This document shows, piece after piece, positions 1 to 9,758 of a DNA stretch of 64,000 nucleotides. The notes beneath the pieces are model-generated. The model saw nothing but the letters and a program-made list of their open reading frames with translations, had not been told where the DNA came from and made no database searches. How positions within the stretch are numbered: position 1 is the first letter of the stretch; the number at the start of each line of letters is the position of its first letter. The stretch is taken from contig JAQGDG010000274.1 of assembly GCA_029844215.1 (NCBI GenBank), positions 147,767 to 211,766 on the forward strand. The letters run 5' to 3'. The translations under genes were made by a program, and so were the position numbers. The stretch is from Przewalskia tangutica. Taxonomy: Eukaryota; Streptophyta; Magnoliopsida; Solanales; Solanaceae.

Positions 1-1824
1 ACTAGAGTGATTCACATTATTAAGTAAACCGTAACACTTTCTTTTTAAACTCAAGTACCAACTTTCTTTTCCTAAAGTTCCGGCTTGCCTAATTACAAAT
101 GCTCAAGTTTCTCATTTTAGAAAAGGTTTCGTAGTTCATAGTTTTAACTTTAAAACATAATTCTCCTTTAAACGCTTGAGAAACATATGTCTTATATGTG
201 AGTAGTTATCCTTGTTTATAATCAATCTTATTAAGCAAACATGATCTAGGAAATGTAATATCATTTTGTCTCATCTTAGTTTCTATGCAGATGGAGGTTT
301 CTACCGGTTTTAATACGATACATCATTATTCAATACATTTTCCTTTATTTACGCCGCAGTCCTGTCGATACACATTCCGATTTCCAAATCAAGAAACATT
401 ATCCCTTTAAATAAAACCAAGTACTCATTACTCACGAATGAGGTTTCACACAAACATCTACATTAAAACAAATAAGTTAAGTCTCTTATCTTATAAGATC
501 AAGTCTCTTAACTTCTAATATTAGTAAAACATTCTTAAGCCGTTATACCTAACTTCCCAAAAAGCTAGTATAACTCTTAAGCTTTCAAAACCTAAGTAAT
601 ACTCATTCTTTCAAAACGATTCATAAATCTTTTGAAATACTTCAAGTTCTTTATTAACACATATCAAGCCGCTTATTATTCAAATCATTACCCTTTTAAA
701 ACCACAAGGTATTTGCTTATCCACATAAAGCTATTATAACCGACTTCCCATAAAGCCGTTATAACACTTTATGTTTTAAACCAATCAAATACATTTAGCA
801 CATGACGCTCACCGTACTACATAGTTCACACATATCATGCTAGAAGAGATAGGAAGAGGTTCACATACCGCGACGATTATCGACAAAAAGCAAAACGCCC
901 AAGTACTCAAACCGCTTGGCCACACTCTCACCAAGGCATCACTCCACACGTAGTACTACAACCTATAGAGGCCACAAAGCGCCTATTAATATCTTTAGAC
1001 ACAAGTTCCATATTTCTACGTAAAATTCGGAAGACTCTCCCCGCAATAAGCTAATCTCCTCCTTCTATCGAGGCCGCCATCAAGCCAACCAGTGGTTATA
1101 CATCTAACCCTAACTGCACAATTCTACTCCACTACTACTACACAAGTTCATCGTAATACACCCCATGTAATTACAGTCAGCTTCTCTTATTTAAATTTAG
1201 GCTTAAGTCGCAAGACATCGCTGTAAGTATTATTCAGCTTAAGTCAAAAGACATCACGACTACTACGCTCAGTTCTTTATATAGTATACTTCAACTATAT
1301 ATTCAACAATATGTAATTTCCAATTACAATAGAGGACAAGATATTTACCTCGATAAGCCCAAAATTATCCTAGTTTAAAGTCGCCCCGAGCAAGGTTTAG
1401 CTCCAACTCCGCAAGGCGCTCCAACCCGCCTCCAAACTACCCTTAGAAGTTCTAACTAACTTCTACTTACAACTTCAACAACGGTGAAGATTTCCTTAGG
1501 GTTTCGCTTTAGTGACCGAGGGAAAGTATAACGGTATTTTCTGGCTTCAGATACGTGTAACCTGGGAATACTACAAGGTATTTGGGCCAAGGTATTTCGA
1601 CATTACAACAATACTAGAGAGTATTTCTACACCACAAAGGGGGTATTATACGAAAGCAACTAGGCTAGTGGGGTACCTCACGCAAAACACCACAGCGGAG
1701 TGGGGTGGCTCTCGCCAAGTGGCTCTCAAAGTGGGAGTGGGTGTGGACTAACTACACAAGGGAGGGAGGAAGAGAACTTCAAGACTTAGGAAGATTTTTG
1801 ATGAAGAAGTCTTCCAAAGTGGGG

Positions 1825-1832
1825 TATTTATA
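1825..1832 (-). promoter_or_regulatory. LTR TATA box
   Basis: TATTTATA on the + strand reads TATAAATA on the minus strand, about 390 bp inside the LTR. It is at the same relative place as in E and B. Confidence 0.7.
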
Positions 1833-2002
1833 GGTCAAGCAAAGGCCAACCAATGGCCAAGATGCATCCAAGTGTATAGCAAGTGTAGGCTAGATTTCCA
1901 CCATGTGTACCTTATCCATCTACCACACAACTTGCACAAAATATCCTACCAACTAAAGCTCTCTTTTTCGCCCACCATTACCGCTTCACTCAAGGTTAAT
2001 GC

Positions 2003-2021
2003 GAGGTGACATGTCACCCTC
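2003..2021. promoter_or_regulatory. U3 palindrome with E-box centre
   Basis: Near-perfect inverted repeat GGTGACATGTCACC, about 180 bp upstream of the TATA box of this minus-strand LTR. The same palindrome recurs in the U3 of most LTRs in the window. Confidence 0.7.
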
Positions 2022-2221
2022 CCGTTGGTCCAAAATGTTTCGCCTCTGAAAATTCCGCAAAAATTATAAATGACATAGCCGAAATTCCCTACGAAGTCGT
2101 GGAAAACGCTTCGCCAAAAACGACTTAACCGTGTTGTGAATAAATAAATTCGGCCAAGCCTAATCCTCAAATTGAATTTTCTACGCACGCCCCACGCATA
2201 TACCGGAAATACGGTATAACA

Positions 2222-2732
2222 CTATTCGCCGGGTGAACCATCGTGCATCGAATCGAATCGCCAAGGCCCAAATTTATCCTCATATCTGCCACGACTCGCC
2301 AAAGAATCGCCATCTCCTTGTAACCCATCTCTCTCGCCTGCATCGGACTGGAGGCTCGTATCAGAGTCTCATCACCACGGCCGCGCCTAAACTCGCTGGG
2401 TGGCGGCGCTACAAAACCCGGGCCGTCTCAAGCACAACTCGTATCGCCCGGCTCGCGCTGCATTCTCTCAGATCTCACTAGCAAGACTCTCGGCCGCCTT
2501 TGCCCTTCGGGCTCGCTGCTTTGCGCGAGGCATAATCGTAAAAACGAGATACGCCGAGGGGTCCAACTTACAACACACCTCTAAGGCACGATCTCGTAAT
2601 GAGAAAATGGAAACTAATCCTAAATGTCTCAGCCTCCTCGATTATAGACGTGGTGCACAACACATCGATAATCAAGACTCTACTAGACACGGTTCAGACA
2701 CTTTCCGAGGATTAATCGCTCGATACCACTTT
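2222..2732 (-). pseudogene. gag: R1 leader and 5' part of gag, truncated
   Basis: Only 511 bases lie between the R1 primer binding site and the inserted LTR. Reading on the minus strand, the leader after the PBS matches the leaders of elements A, E and F, including the block that ends just before gag. The gag ATG is at 2533. About 100 codons of its basic, proline- and arginine-rich N-terminus follow, with frame breaks, before the LTR at 2221 cuts it. The Gag core and the zinc knuckle would lie left of the window. The protein would be the structural capsid precursor of a retrotransposon. Confidence 0.65.
2718..2730 (-). other. R1 primer binding site
   Basis: The minus strand reads TGGTATCGAGCG directly after the LTR end. 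This is the tRNA-iMet type PBS seen at 28001-28012 but with one A missing at the CAG. Confidence 0.75.
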
Positions 2733-3330
2733 TGTAACGACTGCCCGGCCCATTATCGTGCCTTATCCCGCACCCTAGTGATACAACATCGTAGAAAACC
2801 ATGGAAAATAAAACACGAATCATGAAACAAGAGATATAATAATAAATAAAGCAACCAAAACTGCCTTCGTGATATACATAAAACCCAATGCTTTAATCTT
2901 TACAACCCCGCCCACAACAAAGATTCATGCACTTAAGATTTACAACGACTATGACGGACAGGCCCCGCCATACCCCGAATGTACAAGAACCTACAACTCA
3001 GTGGAACACATACTAAAAGATAAGCCTCAAGAAACGGAGCTTCCCAATACGCCGAATCGTGATCCTAAGAGCGGATCCACGATCGATGTACTCTACTCGC
3101 AGATGAACGCACTTCGGGCGAGGTCAAGATAACAGTACCAAGTATGTGAAATCAGAAAAGATATCAGAATGAAATCATACTAGTCTATATAAAGCAGAGA
3201 CATGTATGATAACCAAACTACGCTCACAACATAAAAGCAAATATGTTCAAATGTGGACTTACGCCTCAAGTCATCACTAAATATAACTACGGGTCTCACG
3301 CCCACAACATCAATCATGTTCGTGATCATG

Positions 3331-3600
3331 GCCGCATGCCCCGACTCAGACGGCAGTAGACATGTCCATGATGCAACAATAATACCAATGCCCCACGGCC
3401 ACATGCCCTAATTTACCTCTGTAGACACGCCCATGTGACATCAACAATATATCGGGTGATCAACCCGCCGCATGGCCACATGCCCCCGAATTTACCTCGC
3501 AGATATGTCCATGTAACCACAATAACAATATATCGTAATCAACCCGACCGCACGGCCGCATGCCCCTGACTCAGACGGCAGACATACGCCCATGTGACAT
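3331..3600. repeat. Minisatellite, about 67-80 bp period, 4 copies
   Basis: Imperfect tandem units anchored by CATGCCC at 3335, 3402, 3479 and 3559, each with a GACATGTCCATG-like block. It is the reverse complement of the array at the same LTR position in element A (32001-32260). Confidence 0.75.
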
Positions 3601-3754
3601 CAACAACAAGACAAGAATCAAAATGGAAACATACCCGTGGAATTCTCCATCACCGCCAAAGACGCCCAAGTAAGTTCTCAATAAGTCGACCGACCTCTAT
3701 CGAGAGACGCAGAATACGTAAATACCACACTTGCACAACAAAGGCTATCATCAC

Positions 3755-3822
3755 AAGCATAGGCAAGTTTCACAATAACAAGCATAGGCAAGTTTCACAA
3801 CAACAAGCATAGGCAAGTTTCA
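3755..3822. repeat. 27 bp tandem array, 3 copies
   Basis: Three units built around CAAGCATAGGCAAGTTTCAC. The same unit on the other strand is present in five copies in E and about six in B. Confidence 0.8.
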
Positions 3823-5525
3823 CACAACTCAAAGTACTTTCATTTTACGCCAAAGTCCTGTTTTTAACCCCAAAGTACTACATACGTTAAGTTCTTTTAA
3901 AAGAGATCCATTTCTTTTATAAAAGTCACCCGATAATTCGTAGTATTAGAATGACCAACCCACCTTCCTTTTCAAAACCAAGTAACAACATTCTTTCCTA
4001 AGTTCCAGCTTGCCTAGTTTCAATTACTCAAGCTTCTCATTTTCAAATGGTTTCATAGTTCCCAAACTTAATCACTGATTCCTTTTAGAACAATCGAGTA
4101 ACATATGTCATATATGTGAGTAGTTTATTCTTGTTTATAACGATCTTATTACAAAGAACATGATCTAGAAAATGTAATATCATTTTGTCTTATCTTAGCT
4201 TCTACGCAGACGGAGGTTTCTAACGTTTTAATACAACACATCATTATTCAATACATTTTCCTTTTATTAACGCCGCAGTTGGTCCTGTCGATACACATTC
4301 GATTCCCAAATCAAGAAACATTATCCCTTTAAAACCAAGTACTCATTACTCACGAATGAGGTTTCACACAAACATCCACATTAAAACAAATAAGTTAAGT
4401 CTCTTATCTTATAAGATCAAGTCTCTTAACTTCTAACATCAAGAAACCATTTTCTTACATAAGGTCGTTATAACTAACTTCCCATAAAGCTATTATAACA
4501 CCCTATGTTTTAAAACCAACCAAATCACTTAGCACATGTACGCCTACCGCACTACATAGTTCACAACAATCATGCTAGAAAAGATAGGAAGAGGTTCACA
4601 TACCTCGCGACGATTTATCGACAATAAGCAAAATGCTCCAAGTACTACAACCTTGCTAGCCCTTTCCACTCCTTGAGTAGAATACGCTACTCTTAGTACT
4701 TTCACCTATAAAGGTCAAAACGCCTATTAACCCCAAAACACAAGTTTCTATCTTTCTATAGAAAATTCGCAAAGACTCTCCCCGCAACAACAGAATCTCC
4801 TCCTCTATCGAGGCCGCTACCAAGCCAACCAGTGGGGTTTACACGCCTACCCTGACGTACAATTCTACTCAAGAATACTACACAAGTTCATCGCACATAC
4901 AAAATCCTATGTAAATACAATACTGGGCTTGATTCTTCAGCTTAAGTCAAAAGACATTGCCGAATACTAAGTATAGTTCCATATATAGTATACTTCAACT
5001 ATATATTCTAACAAACATGTAATTTCCAATTACAATAGAGGACAAGATAATTACCTCGACAAGCCCAAAATTATCCAAGTTATAATGTCGATCCCGAGCA
5101 AGGTTTAGCTCCACTGCAGCGCTCCAAACCACTCCAAACAACCCTTAGAAGTTCTAACTAACTTCTACTCAAATACTTCAACCAACTATGAAGATTTCCT
5201 TAGTGGTTTCGGCTGAGACTAAAAAGGACAAAAGGTAGTATTTCCTGACTTCTACGTGAAAGAGGTATCTTTGGAATGCTACAAGGTACAAGGCTAAGGT
5301 ATTTTGGGCATTATAACAATACTAGTGAGTATTTCAATACCACATGCTTATGGTATTATACGAAGCAACTAGCAGTGGGTACCCCACTAGCACCACAAAG
5401 GGGAGGGACTCTCTACCAAAGGCCTTAACTAGTGAGGGGGCTCTTGGACGAGTCAAACAAGAGGAGAGGGAAGGATAGCAAGACTTGGAACATTTTTGAC
5501 GAATGAAGTCTTCTGCCAAGCTGGG

Positions 5526-5533
5526 TATTTATA
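5526..5533 (-). promoter_or_regulatory. R1 LTR TATA box
   Basis: TATAAATA on the minus strand, about 673 bp from the LTR start. Confidence 0.7.
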
Positions 5534-5707
5534 GCAAAACCAAAAGCCAACCAACGGCCAAGATCAAGCCATGTGCAAGGCAAGTGTAAGGCCAAGATCA
5601 AGCCAAGCGCACCCTAGACCCTACCCTTAAAACCTCACAAATATCTACACAAATATCTACCACAACTTGCCCTCACTCGCCAAGTCACGCCCCACATGTT
5701 TCCATCA

Positions 5708-5725
5708 GGGTGACACATGTCACCC
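5708..5725. promoter_or_regulatory. U3 palindrome, TATA-proximal copy
   Basis: GGGTGACACATGTCACCC. A second, poorer copy lies at about 5877-5895 (GGGTGACACGTGTCGCC). The pair, about 170 bp apart, is typical of A-type LTRs. Confidence 0.7.
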
Positions 5726-6206
5726 TCCCGCTGGTCCGCATGTTTCGCCTCTCTAAAAATCCGCAAAAATACAAAACGACATAGCCGAATTTTCCTTCGC
5801 AGTTACGCGAAAACGCTTCGGCCAAAAACGACTTAACCGTAAAGTGCGCACAAATGTAAAATCGCTGGTGCCATACGGGGTGACACGTGTCGCCTCGATT
5901 CGCCTGCAATATTTCGCCTTCCAAAATATCCAAAATACCGGAAATCTCAAAACAAAGCGGCCCCTACAAAACCGTAAATTTCTCCTGGCCCCACGTGACT
6001 ATTTCCAAAATAAAATCTCAAAATTCTAATATAATCTATGAAGTCCAAATACCAAACTGGGAATCATATTCCCATTAACGAACCTTTTTCTTCACAAATA
6101 ACCTAAACTTTTCCACTAAAAACTCACATCTTTCTTTCTTTCAAAATTTCTCGCCAGACTCGACGTGACGCCCTCACATACATACCCCGCAACTACGGGT
6201 ATAACA

Positions 6207-7249
6207 CTTTGTTATGCAAGAATTGTGTTCTATATTACCGCTCTCAACTGAGGCCGCTGACTTGTGAGGACTTACTGACGCATCTACAGCTGACGGAAAA
6301 TTTCACTGTATGCCTCGATGATAGTGTTATTCCACGGACTAGCTTCACGAGGTTTCATCGCTCGCCTCTGCACCGGTGGTCGGCCAGATTTGCCCCGCCT
6401 CGTGGCCGATACTACTGTACTGGTAGTTAGCCCTCGTGACTTGCCCCGCTCAGCCAGAAGTGGCGGTCTCGTGATACGCCGTACCGTGGTCACCAGATTG
6501 TCCCGCCACCACGCGGACCGCCTTGGTATCCGTAGTCGGCCTCGACTTGCCCGTGTCGCCTTCGTGGCTCGCTGTATCAGATTGTTATTACGCTTTGCAT
6601 CGTGCAGACTCGTGTTCGTGTATTTTCGATGTTATCATATCATAGATCGCCGCAGCGAGGAAGGTATTCCACGTACGATCGATGTCGGGCGTGAGACCCA
6701 TAATTATATTTGAGTAAACGACCCGAGGCGCGAGACCGACTGATATAATCGTTATACGCGTGTACTGTAGTTTGGTTATCATACATGTCTCCCGCTTTAT
6801 ATAGACTATTATGATTTCATTTACGATTTACGCTTTCACATACTTGGCACCACTGATCGCCCTCCTTCGGGCGTTACGCCGCAGTAAGTACATCATTGCC
6901 GATCCCCGCTTTAGGATCACCTTTCACAGATTGGAAGCTCCGCTCTTCGAGGCTTATCTTTGCATGTTACCCGACGTCAGAGGTTCTTGTACATTCGTGG
7001 TACATGGCCCCGTCCCGCCATAGTTGTTGTAAAAATCTTAGAGGTCCAGAGTAATCGCAAAGGTGGTTGTAAGGATTGTAACTCGCTCAAACGCTTATAT
7101 ATATATGTTGAAAGGCAATCGCTTGCTGGCCTGCTTATTTATAATATCTCTCATTTCATGATTATGTTTTATTTCCGCTGATTTTCTCTCGATGTTGTAT
7201 CACCAGGTGCCCGGTAGGCACCGCCACGCCCTGATTCGCGGTCGTGACA
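6207..7249 (+). mobile_element. E 5' LTR, 3' part
   Basis: The last 1.04 kb of the E 5' LTR, collinear with 11966-13036. It ends GTCGTGACA at 7249, directly before the PBS. It includes the imperfect 60-70 bp repeat region (about 6345-6570) with units around GATTTGCCCCGCC. The upstream part of this LTR lies left of the window, beyond the R1 insertion. Confidence 0.85.
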
Positions 7250-7250
7250 A

Positions 7251-7263
7251 AGTGGTATCGAGC
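7251..7263 (+). other. E primer binding site
   Basis: AGTGGTATCGAGC two bases after the LTR end. It matches the tRNA-iMet type PBS except for the loss of one A in CAG. Confidence 0.8.
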
Positions 7264-7442
7264 GCTTAGTCCTCTGAAAGTGCTCATGCACTACGCCTAG
7301 TAGAGTCTTGATTATCGCAGTCAGGCACCACATCTATAATCGTGAGGTCGCAGGACATTTAGGTTGGTTTCATTCTTCTCATTCCGAGATCGTGCCTCAG
7401 AGTCGTAATAAGATCGACCTCCGACATACTTCGCTTACCGCC

Positions 7443-8600
7443 ATGCCTCCGCAGTGCAACCCGCCCGTAGCGGCAAGGCAGAGGAGTCGCGAGCAGAGCA
7501 ATGCAGAGACCACACACACCGAGCCTCCACCCGCACCGAGCAGAGGAGATGAGTTACAAGGAGCTGGCCTGGCACGGCCGTGGTCAGGCCGATTTCGAGG
7601 GCCGACGCAGCAGCCTGCAAAGAGCACCAGCCGTTCACCCTAGATCGAGTAGTTCGAGGCTACTGGATTTTCCGAGTCAGAGCCGCCAGAGTTTTACGGG
7701 TCGAGGCCCGAGGATGATCCGCAGGAGTTCATCCGACGCTACCGATCTCGAGAGTGATCAAGGCATCGGAGACCGAGTCGGTGGTCCTAGGTTCAGACGG
7801 CCGCGCGATACCGCATGATCGGTTTGATTCGCGAGCCGCCCCGGAGAGCATACTTCCAGCCTTATGGGACGAGTTCTCGCAGGCCTTCTTGCACATTTTT
7901 GCCTCCACAGATGGCGAGGGCTCGCCGCATGATTTTTGTATGCGTAATCCGCGCACGGCTCGAGTACAATGCGAGTTCGACCATCGTCTTGTGACGCCCC
8001 CGCTGTAGCTAGTATGAGGATCGAATACACCGATATGTTACAGGCTCGATGATCACCTAGCCGAGTTGTTCTGTAGTTTTCACCGGCACGGATATCGCTC
8101 GCACGCAGCGTATGCACTTGGATGCGAGGAGCGGATAAATCGACGAATGACTGTGGTCGCAGAAGAGGCCGTAACAGCAGGTCCTTTGGTGACTTTCGAG
8201 GCGGACCGCCTCAAGAAGAAAGCCGCTTATGCGCCCACCAAGACAGAGTGGTCCTCCACACCTTCGGACCTTTGGGATATTCAGAGCGTGTCAGGCTCCT
8301 GTGTTTCAGATTTTCGGTGAGTGAGTGCTCGCGGATGAGGTTGCCCTTTGTCTCAGCCAAGGCCGCCAGGAAAACTTCATATGGAGAGTGTCATACCGAC
8401 TTGGGAGATTGTTATTCTTGCGCCAACAGGCTATCCGGCGAGAGACCGTCCCACTGTGGGTAGCGCTGGTAGATAGCACAGACTACTGTAGAGCAGCTTA
8501 TGGGTTCTACACCTTCCATAGCCGTGAAGGATGTTCAGACACCCAAGCCCCTGAGAGGTCGCGTGGAGTTCCAGCTTTAGCGGTCCTTGAACCGCCTATT
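7443..8600 (+). pseudogene. gag: E Gag polyprotein, degraded
   Basis: Structural Gag of a chromovirus-like retrotransposon. The ATG at 7443 is in the same context as in A (33064) and F (28196). The conserved core block (about 7680-7740, with the GSRPEDDPQEFIR-like segment) is present but shifted in frame. A relic of the zinc knuckle is at 8410-8450, where the first two cysteines (CYSC) survive and the GHYA part is damaged. At least five frame breaks prevent a product. Similarity to F's gag ends near 8600, after the knuckle, just where protease begins in F. Copy-to-copy indels at CAG suggest that some breaks may be read errors. Confidence 0.75.
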
Positions 8601-9317
8601 TTCAGTATATCATTAACCCTCTAGAGTTTTGTATGTATTGATGTTATGATGATGTGTTTAGTGTTATGCTCGGATAGCCTTGTGCTAAAATGTGATTTAG
8701 AAACTCGTTGGTAAAAAGGGTAAGCCTGGGACGAAAGTGACGAACCTTAGAATATTACAATGAGACCTTAGATGTGCGCCATCTCGAGTACAAGATTTTC
8801 GGGATCTTTGTCGAATGTGTAAGTATGCGTGGTGTAATTGTGGAAAATTTCGGTGGTGTAAATGGAAGTGGTAGCTTTTATGACCAGATAGGTAAGATTG
8901 TCCCGATCGAGAAACGAGAGTCGACGCGGACAGAGGCTCGTCGAGGACGGTTGCGGTCAACCCGTGAGTCCGAATGAGGTGGGCCGATCGAGGTGGTCCC
9001 GCCAGTGGTAGGGTCACGAGGGTGCTAGGCCCAAGTTTAGATGACCGCCGATGAGTTCGTGGTTATGTTCGACCAGAAGCCGATCGTGAAGGCCGGAATG
9101 GCCTTAGAGAGGAGCGGCTTGTAAGATTGACCAAGCTCGAGGTGGTGACTCCAAAGTTTTGGGAATCAGAGCGAACGATCAAGCGTGGTACGTATACTAG
9201 AAGAGTTCGTGTGTTCGAGAAGCGGCACGATGAGTAAGGAAGAGAACGCTGTTATTTCGTGGCAAAGTGGCGCTGGCAATTTGTTAGAAGAACTTCATCG
9301 TTATCCGTTTGAGAAGG
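8601..9317 (+). other. E conserved noncoding 3' internal segment
   Basis: A gene-free 0.7 kb between gag and PPT. It is collinear with 34300-35006 in A, and a sub-block (9012-9038, including AGGGTCACGAGG and GGCCCAAGTTT) recurs in C and G. I see no ORF shared between the copies. It is not found in the 3' end of autonomous element D. Confidence 0.7.
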
Positions 9318-9348
9318 AACATTCGACGAATGTTTCTAAGGAGGAGAA
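9318..9348 (+). other. E PPT with adjacent hairpin
   Basis: Inverted repeat AACATTCG-A-CGAATGTT (9318-9334), then the purine tract AAGGAGGAGAA ending at the LTR start. The PPT primes plus-strand DNA synthesis in reverse transcription. Confidence 0.8.
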
Positions 9349-9550
9349 TGTTATACCTCGTATTTCCGCAGTATGTACGCGAGGGCGACGATAAGAATTT
9401 GAGCCTTAAGATTAGGCAAGGTTCAAATCGGGCACAAGTGCCGAAAGAGTCGCTTTCCGACTAAACGCTTTCCACAGCTACGAGGGAAAATTCCGCTATG
9501 TCATTAATAATTTTATGATTTTTCCGAGAGACGAAACATTTTGGATCAAC

Positions 9551-9572
9551 GAGGGTGACAAGTGTCACCCTC
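9551..9572. promoter_or_regulatory. U3 palindrome, best preserved copy
   Basis: GGGTGACAAGTGTCACCC within GAG...CTC, a near-perfect 22 bp palindrome with a CANNTG centre, 180 bp upstream of the TATA box. Confidence 0.75.
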
Positions 9573-9750
9573 ACATCAAAGCAAGTTGACGCAAAGCTCG
9601 ACCATTGGCACGCTTTTGGTGTTGAAATTTTGGCCAAGGGTTAGGTAGGATATTTTGTGTAGATGGATAAGGTAGCACATGGCTAAATCTTGGCCTTACA
9701 CTTGCTATGCACTTGTCTTCATCTTCGCCATTGGTTGACCTTCACTGACC

Positions 9751-9758
9751 TATAAATA
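9751..9758 (+). promoter_or_regulatory. E LTR TATA box
   Basis: TATAAATA followed by CCCTC, about 400 bp into the LTR. Transcription probably starts about 30 bp downstream, which leaves about 3.2 kb of transcribed LTR. Confidence 0.75.

Larger units (their letters stand above)
1..2221 (-). mobile_element. Gypsy LTR, partial (E/B type), inserted in gag of R1
   Basis: Minus-strand LTR entering from the left edge. Its U3 start lies at 2221, where the + strand reads ATAACA, the complement of TGTTAT. It aligns along its length with 4000-6206 but has a shorter U3: TATA lies about 390 bp from the start, against about 670 bp in the neighbouring LTR. It is therefore not the partner of that LTR but matches the E and B LTRs. 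No PPT flanks it at 2222; gag sequence does, so it was inserted into the gag of R1. It carries the U3 palindrome, TATA box, GGTAA leader core (about 1345-1373) and GTTATAAC module (731-765). No credible ORF. Confidence 0.8.
2733..6206 (-). mobile_element. R1 5' LTR (A type), 3.47 kb
   Basis: A complete LTR bounded by TGTAACGAC at 2733 and ATAACA at 6206 (+ strand), so it starts TGTTAT and ends TTACA on its own strand. The PBS lies directly outside 2733. U3 is long, with two palindromes (5708, 5877) and TATA at 5526, as in element A. The body holds a 70-80 bp minisatellite and a 27 bp array. It was inserted into the 5' LTR of E: the E sequence resumes at 6207 and matches the uninterrupted copy around 11966. 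Confidence 0.85.
7250..9348 (+). mobile_element. E internal region, gag only, no pol
   Basis: 2.1 kb between PBS and PPT. It holds the leader, a gag pseudogene and about 0.7 kb of noncoding DNA. There is no protease, RT, RNase H or integrase similarity. The size and order match element A (32863-35038), so the lack of pol is a property of the family and not a private deletion. This fits the described class of non-autonomous gag-only LTR elements (TR-GAG). Confidence 0.75.

Noticed and set aside
1..6206. The two minus-strand LTRs 1-2221 and 2733-6206 as the paired LTRs of one element with a 0.5 kb interior
   Set aside because: Their U3 lengths differ by about 285 bp (one against two palindromes, TATA at 390 against 673 bp) and there is no PPT at 2222. 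Gag sequence touches the left LTR directly, so it is a later insertion.
6318..6713. 131 aa ORF in the E 5' LTR
   Set aside because: It overlaps the imperfect 60-70 bp repeats and is not open in the matching 3' LTR copy (12075-12470).
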